Source: Vreelandella sedimenti (GTDB lineage Bacteria > Pseudomonadota > Gammaproteobacteria > Pseudomonadales > Halomonadaceae). From it: 64,000 nt of DNA. The notes below the pieces were generated by a model, which saw nothing but the letters and a program-made list of their open reading frames with translations, had not been told where the DNA came from and did no database searches. Location: positions 94,058-158,057 of the forward strand of contig NZ_JACCGK010000014.1 of assembly GCF_013416325.1 (NCBI RefSeq), given 5' to 3'. How positions within the stretch are numbered: the stretch's first letter is position 1; each line of letters begins with the position of its first letter. The position numbers and the translations under genes were made by a program. Below are positions 60,272-64,000 of the stretch, one piece after another.

Positions 60272-61762
60272 ATGACTCCATTCACACCATGGTTTTACCG
60301 TAGCAGGAATGTGTATCGGCACTGGGCACCTGTTTTTAAAATCATCTCGATTCTCTGGATTGTGCTAGCGCTGTTCATGCTAGTGCCTTTCATCGTACTG
60401 CTGATTGAAAGAGACCCTGATGCACCCGCCTTCGGTGTTTCCATTCTGATTTTACTTGGCGCCGCAGCACTTACTTGGTTGCTCACCTATCGCACAGCCT
60501 TAGAGTTGAAGCCATGGCAGATGTTTATTCTTACCGCTGCCAGTTGGGTCACCATTAGCGGTTTTGCCAGCCTGCCGCTGGTGCTTGGCGCCCCACAGTT
60601 AACCTTCACCAATGCGGTGTTTGAATCGGTATCGGCGATCACCACGACAGGCTCCACCATTCTGGTCGGTATTGAGTACTTTTCCGATGGATTGAAGCTA
60701 TGGCGAGGGCTTATGCAGTGGATGGGCGGTATCGGTATTATCGTCATGGGCATTGCCATTTTGCCGTTTCTTAAAGTAGGTGGTATGCGGTTGTTTCACA
60801 CCGAGTCGTCTGACTGGTCGGATAAAGTGATGCCACGCACTGGCGGTATTGCAAAAGCGACGCTAACGATCTATGTCAGCCTAACCTTGGTCGCGATTGG
60901 TAGTTATTGGTTCGGTGGGATGACGCTGCTAGACGCCACCGTACATGGTATGACGTCGCTTTCAACCGGCGGTTTTGCCAATTCCGACGCTTCCTTCGGC
61001 ACCTATAGCGAACAGCCATGGCTGCTGTGGATGGCCAGTTTTTTCATGCTGAGCGGTGCGCTTCCCTTTGTACTGTATATCCGTTTTATACGCGGGTCGC
61101 GCAGTGCCCTATGGAACGATCAGCAGGTACTTGGGCTGTTAAAACTCTTGATGGCCGCGATTTTACTACTCAGTGTCTGGCGCATCACCCAGGGCGACAA
61201 CTGGTTTGAATCGCTCACCCACGTTACCTTTAACATTATTTCGGTGGTAACCACCACCGGCTATGCATCTGATGATTACACCCAGTGGGGGGCGTTGCCG
61301 GTAGTTGCTTTTTTCTACCTGACCTTTGTGGGCGGCTGCAGCGGTTCGACCAGCGGCGGAATGAAAATCTTCCGGTTTCAGATTGCCTCTTTAATGCTGC
61401 TTAACCAGTTGCGCTATTTAATTCATGCCAATGGTGTGTTTACCACTCGCTATAACCAGCAGCCGGTCACCAGCGATATCTCGCGCAGCGTAGTGGCCTT
61501 CTCGTTCTTCTTTTTTATCACCATAGCGGCCCTGGCGTTGAGCCTCTCCGCTCTGGGGTTGGATTTAGTCACCGCTCTTTCCGGTGCCGCCACCGCAGTC
61601 ACCAACGTGGGCCCTGGGCTAGGCGATATCATCGGCCCCGCGGGTAATTTTGCCCCCCTCCCCGACGCGGCGAAATGGCTGCTATGTATTGGCATGCTGA
61701 TGGGGCGATTAGAAATACTCACCGTTGTGGTGTTGCTGACTCCAATGTTCTGGCGGCGCTAG
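60272..61762 (+). CDS. trkH: TrkH-family potassium transporter subunit
   Basis: The membrane channel of the Trk K+ uptake system, here 496 residues. Four pore-loop repeats with the selectivity Gly are visible: ITTTGSTILVG, MTSLSTGGFAN, VTTTGYASDDY and AVTNVGPGLGD, with helices between. Halophiles use Trk to accumulate K+ on osmotic upshift. The start is set at ATG 60272 (MTPFTPWFYRSRNVYRH), since the frame upstream crosses the malG terminator; the ribosome site is weak. It is followed by a sensor kinase, a response regulator and trkA. Confidence 0.92.
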   Translation: MTPFTPWFYRSRNVYRHWAPVFKIISILWIVLALFMLVPFIVLLIERDPDAPAFGVSILILLGAAALTWLLTYRTALELKPWQMFILTAASWVTISGFASLPLVLGAPQLTFTNAVFESVSAITTTGSTILVGIEYFSDGLKLWRGLMQWMGGIGIIVMGIAILPFLKVGGMRLFHTESSDWSDKVMPRTGGIAKATLTIYVSLTLVAIGSYWFGGMTLLDATVHGMTSLSTGGFANSDASFGTYSEQPWLLWMASFFMLSGALPFVLYIRFIRGSRSALWNDQQVLGLLKLLMAAILLLSVWRITQGDNWFESLTHVTFNIISVVTTTGYASDDYTQWGALPVVAFFYLTFVGGCSGSTSGGMKIFRFQIASLMLLNQLRYLIHANGVFTTRYNQQPVTSDISRSVVAFSFFFFITIAALALSLSALGLDLVTALSGAATAVTNVGPGLGDIIGPAGNFAPLPDAAKWLLCIGMLMGRLEILTVVVLLTPMFWRR

Positions 61763-61815
61763 CCGAATATCTTGAAGGACGTTCGCGAAGAGCAATCGTG
61801 AAGGACAATCGTGTC

Positions 61816-62961
61816 ATGACACTTAGAAAACCAATATTCAAACCCTTTAGGCAGATTGCGAACCAGCTGCGCTTGCCAATGCCATCAGAAATCCTGATTG
61901 CGCTGGCGAGTACGCTAATGGCCCTGCTGATCGCCTGGGGACTATATACTTGGCTAGCCTTGGCGAATCTTTCACTGATTTTTCTTACCGCGGTTCTCGC
62001 CAGTGCGGTGTTGGCAGGAAGCTACGCAGCTCTGTTATGTGCCGTGCTGGGCTTTCTGACGTTTAATTTTTGCTTTACCGTCCCGCACTTTTCGTTAGCG
62101 GTTGAAGAGCAAGAGCAACTGCTAACGCTGCTGTTCTTTCTATTAGTCGCACTGGTAGTCGGCAAGCTCGCCGGAGACAGCCGCCAACGCCTGTTGGAGC
62201 TTAGCGCCGCTCGCTTGGCTGAAGAGCAGGAGAGATTGCGTTCAGCGCTGCTATCGTCGGTTTCCCACGACCTGCGTACTCCGCTAGCGTCGATTATTGG
62301 CGCGGCCAGCTCGCTTCGCACTCTGGATGCACAGCTCAGCCAACAGGATCGCTTTGCGTTACTCGATGGCGTATTAAGCGAAAGTGAACGCCTTAACCGC
62401 TATATACAAAATTTGTTGGATATGACCCGACTAGGGCATGGCGACATGAAAATCGAGCGCGATTGGGTGGCGTTTGATGATTTAGTCGCTTCAGCGCGGA
62501 AGCGACTGGGCAGTGCCCTTGAAGGTTTCCAAGTCGAGCAGCACTGGTCAAAAGAGCTACCACTACTTTACGTTCACCCCGCCCTGATCGAGCAAGCGCT
62601 GGTCAACGTGCTTGAAAATGCGGCGCGCTTCTCACCTCCTAATGGCCATATCACTATCGAAGCCCAATGTCGTGATGATAAAAGGGCTGGAGACCCGTCC
62701 ATCTTATTGTTTTCGGTTACCGACCAAGGCCCAGGCATACCCGAAGCACTACGCGAGCGCGTGTTCGATATGTTTGTCACCGGCAACGACGGAGATCGCA
62801 GCCTGCACGGTAGCGGCCTGGGGCTGGCAATTTGCCGGGGAATGCTTGGCGCCCACGCGGGTCAAATCCAGGCAAGCCCTGGGCCTGACAATGCTGGCAC
62901 CAGAATTACCATGACGCTGCCTCTAGCGTCCCCCAGCAAGGACGCCGAGAATGACCACTGA
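61816..62961 (+). CDS. KdpD-like sensor histidine kinase, short form
   Basis: A 381-residue kinase with four membrane helices of the DUF4118/KdpD type (about 28-135, LIFLTAVLASAVLAGSYAA, FNFCFTVPHFSL), a coiled linker, the phosphoacceptor motif SVSHDLRTPLASII and the ATPase boxes NVLENAARFSP, DQGPGIP and GSGLGLAICRGM. It lacks the large N-terminal Usp-like domain of KdpD, so it is a KdpD-type transmitter without the K+ or c-di-AMP input of the full protein. A GTG at 61798 is an alternative start. It overlaps the response regulator by 11 bases. Confidence 0.85.
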   Translation: MTLRKPIFKPFRQIANQLRLPMPSEILIALASTLMALLIAWGLYTWLALANLSLIFLTAVLASAVLAGSYAALLCAVLGFLTFNFCFTVPHFSLAVEEQEQLLTLLFFLLVALVVGKLAGDSRQRLLELSAARLAEEQERLRSALLSSVSHDLRTPLASIIGAASSLRTLDAQLSQQDRFALLDGVLSESERLNRYIQNLLDMTRLGHGDMKIERDWVAFDDLVASARKRLGSALEGFQVEQHWSKELPLLYVHPALIEQALVNVLENAARFSPPNGHITIEAQCRDDKRAGDPSILLFSVTDQGPGIPEALRERVFDMFVTGNDGDRSLHGSGLGLAICRGMLGAHAGQIQASPGPDNAGTRITMTLPLASPSKDAENDH

Positions 62962-63673
62962 TCAAGCGCGCGTATTAGTCATTGATGACGAGCCACACAT
63001 TCGCCACTTTTTGCGTATCAGCCTCACCTCTCAAGGATTTCAGGTGATTGAGGCGTCCAGTGGTCGCGAAGGGTTGGAAAAACTCAATGCTGATGCCCTC
63101 ACCGCTAATGCCGACATCGTTTTGCTGGATCTTGGTCTACCGGATATGGATGGACAGCAAGTACTCGATTCGATCCGCAAGCATAGCGAGGTACCCGTGA
63201 TCATTGTTTCGGTGCGCGGCCATGAGGCTGAAAAAGTGCGCGCCCTGGATAACGGAGCGAGCGACTACGTTACCAAGCCATTCGGCATTCAAGAGCTGCT
63301 GGCACGTATTCGAGCCCTGTTAAGGCGGCGCGCCAGCCCAAGCGTTCAACGCTTCCAACATGGTGGCTTGATCGTCGACCTGGCCGCTTACCAAGTAAGC
63401 TTGCACGGCGAGGCTGTTCATCTAACACCTAAAGAGTTCGCCGTGCTGGCCCAGCTTATTGCTTCCGCTGGGCGAGTGGTCACGCAGACCCAGCTATTGC
63501 GCCAGATATGGGGCCCAACTCATCAGGAAGATACGCACTATTTGCGCATTGTGGTGAGCAAGTTACGTCAAAAGCTAGGTGATGATCCCCAGTCCCCCTC
63601 CCTGCTGCAAACGGAACCCGGCATTGGCTACCGACTCCCCCTTGAGCCTGACCGTGAGGACAAGACTATATGA
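62951..63673 (+). CDS. KdpE-like OmpR-family response regulator
   Basis: A 240-residue transcription regulator. The receiver has the acidic pocket [11 protein letters not shown], the phosphoacceptor in [13 protein letters not shown] and the late TKPF; the C-terminal winged helix has [22 protein letters not shown] and [19 protein letters not shown], all close to KdpE. It pairs with the overlapping kinase gene. No kdpFABC genes are in the window, so trkH/trkA transcription is the likely target. Its stop overlaps the trkA start (ATGA). Confidence 0.88.
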   Translation: MTTDQARVLVIDDEPHIRHFLRISLTSQGFQVIEASSGREGLEKLNADALTANADIVLLDLGLPDMDGQQVLDSIRKHSEVPVIIVSVRGHEAEKVRALDNGASDYVTKPFGIQELLARIRALLRRRASPSVQRFQHGGLIVDLAAYQVSLHGEAVHLTPKEFAVLAQLIASAGRVVTQTQLLRQIWGPTHQEDTHYLRIVVSKLRQKLGDDPQSPSLLQTEPGIGYRLPLEPDREDKTI

Positions 63674-64000
63674 AAATCATCATTCTCGGCGCCGGCCAGG
63701 TCGGCGGCACACTGGCTGAACACCTCGCCCGCGAGGAGAACGACATCACCGTCGTTGACACTGACGCCAAAAAACTGCGCGAGCTGCACACCAAAATCGA
63801 TATCCGCACCGTCACTGGGGCGGGTTCCTACCCGATTGTGTTGCGTCAGGCTGGCTGCGAAGACGCCGATATGTTGATCGCTGTCACCAGCAGCGACGAG
63901 ATCAATATGATCGCCTGCCAGGTCGCCCACACGCTGTTTCGCACCCCGACCAAAATCGCTCGAGTGCGTGCCACGGCGTACTTGACCCGTAAAGGCCTTT
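63670..64000 (+). CDS. trkA: TrkA, Trk potassium system NAD-binding subunit (5' part)
   Basis: The first 110 codons of a gene running off the right edge, reading [20 protein letters not shown], then [28 protein letters not shown] and [13 protein letters not shown]. This is the first RCK/TrkA_N domain with its NAD-binding GxGxxG. TrkA is a cytoplasmic peripheral subunit that controls the TrkH channel by nucleotide binding. The ATG overlaps the stop of the response-regulator gene, so the operon is trkH-kinase-regulator-trkA. Confidence 0.93.
   Translation, partial: MKIIILGAGQVGGTLAEHLAREENDITVVDTDAKKLRELHTKIDIRTVTGAGSYPIVLRQAGCEDADMLIAVTSSDEINMIACQVAHTLFRTPTKIARVRATAYLTRKGL

Overview
The window looks like chromosomal DNA of a halophilic gammaproteobacterium, most likely Halomonadaceae (Halomonas or Vreelandella). 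This rests on gene content and family resemblance: an aerobic cobalamin cluster of the Pseudomonas/Halomonas type, a complete Entner-Doudoroff set with HexR-like operators, a galactonate (dgo) pathway, a Na+/solute symporter and a Trk potassium operon. Genus assignment is inference. No tRNA, rRNA, CRISPR array or intact insertion sequence was seen.

Layout. 1-9.4 kb is a patchwork of small, mostly unrelated genes: a partial MarR regulator, a DUF1456 protein, a helical-repeat protein, GFA, GNAT and VOC proteins, a SoxR regulator with a clear sox box, a RhlE-type DEAD-box helicase, a short Rho paralogue without the RNA-binding N-terminus, two AT-rich genes bounded by integron attC-like sites, and a YtoQ protein. 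Several dispersed structured repeats lie here.

9.4-41.6 kb is a vitamin B12 region. The minus-strand block chlID-cobO-cobB-cobW-cobN-cobG-(repeat)-cobH-cobI-cobJ-(repeat)-cobL-cobE-cobM-cobF, with cobK alone on the plus strand, encodes the oxygen-dependent corrin ring pathway and cobalt insertion. A plus-strand metal-type ABC transporter follows, preceded by a Zur-like palindrome. Next comes a B12 uptake operon (btuB-btuF-btuC-btuD) under a cobalamin riboswitch, then the nucleotide-loop assembly genes cobT-cbiB-cobC-cobU-cobS-phosphatase and a second, degenerate CobU-like gene. CobQ and CobA are not in the window.

41.6-60.2 kb is sugar and sugar-acid catabolism: edd-glk-aldo/keto reductase-PfkB kinase; a GntR/DgoR-like regulator with dgoD-dgoK-dgoA and an SMP-30 lactonase; a Na+/solute symporter; zwf-pgl-eda; and malEFG-like sugar ABC genes lacking an ATPase. 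HexR-like sites precede edd and lie between zwf and the ABC operon. A FadR-type palindrome lies before the dgo regulator and before the symporter gene, suggesting shared control.

60.2-64 kb holds trkH, a short KdpD-like sensor kinase, a KdpE-like response regulator and the start of trkA: a potassium uptake operon with its own two-component pair between the channel and its gating subunit.
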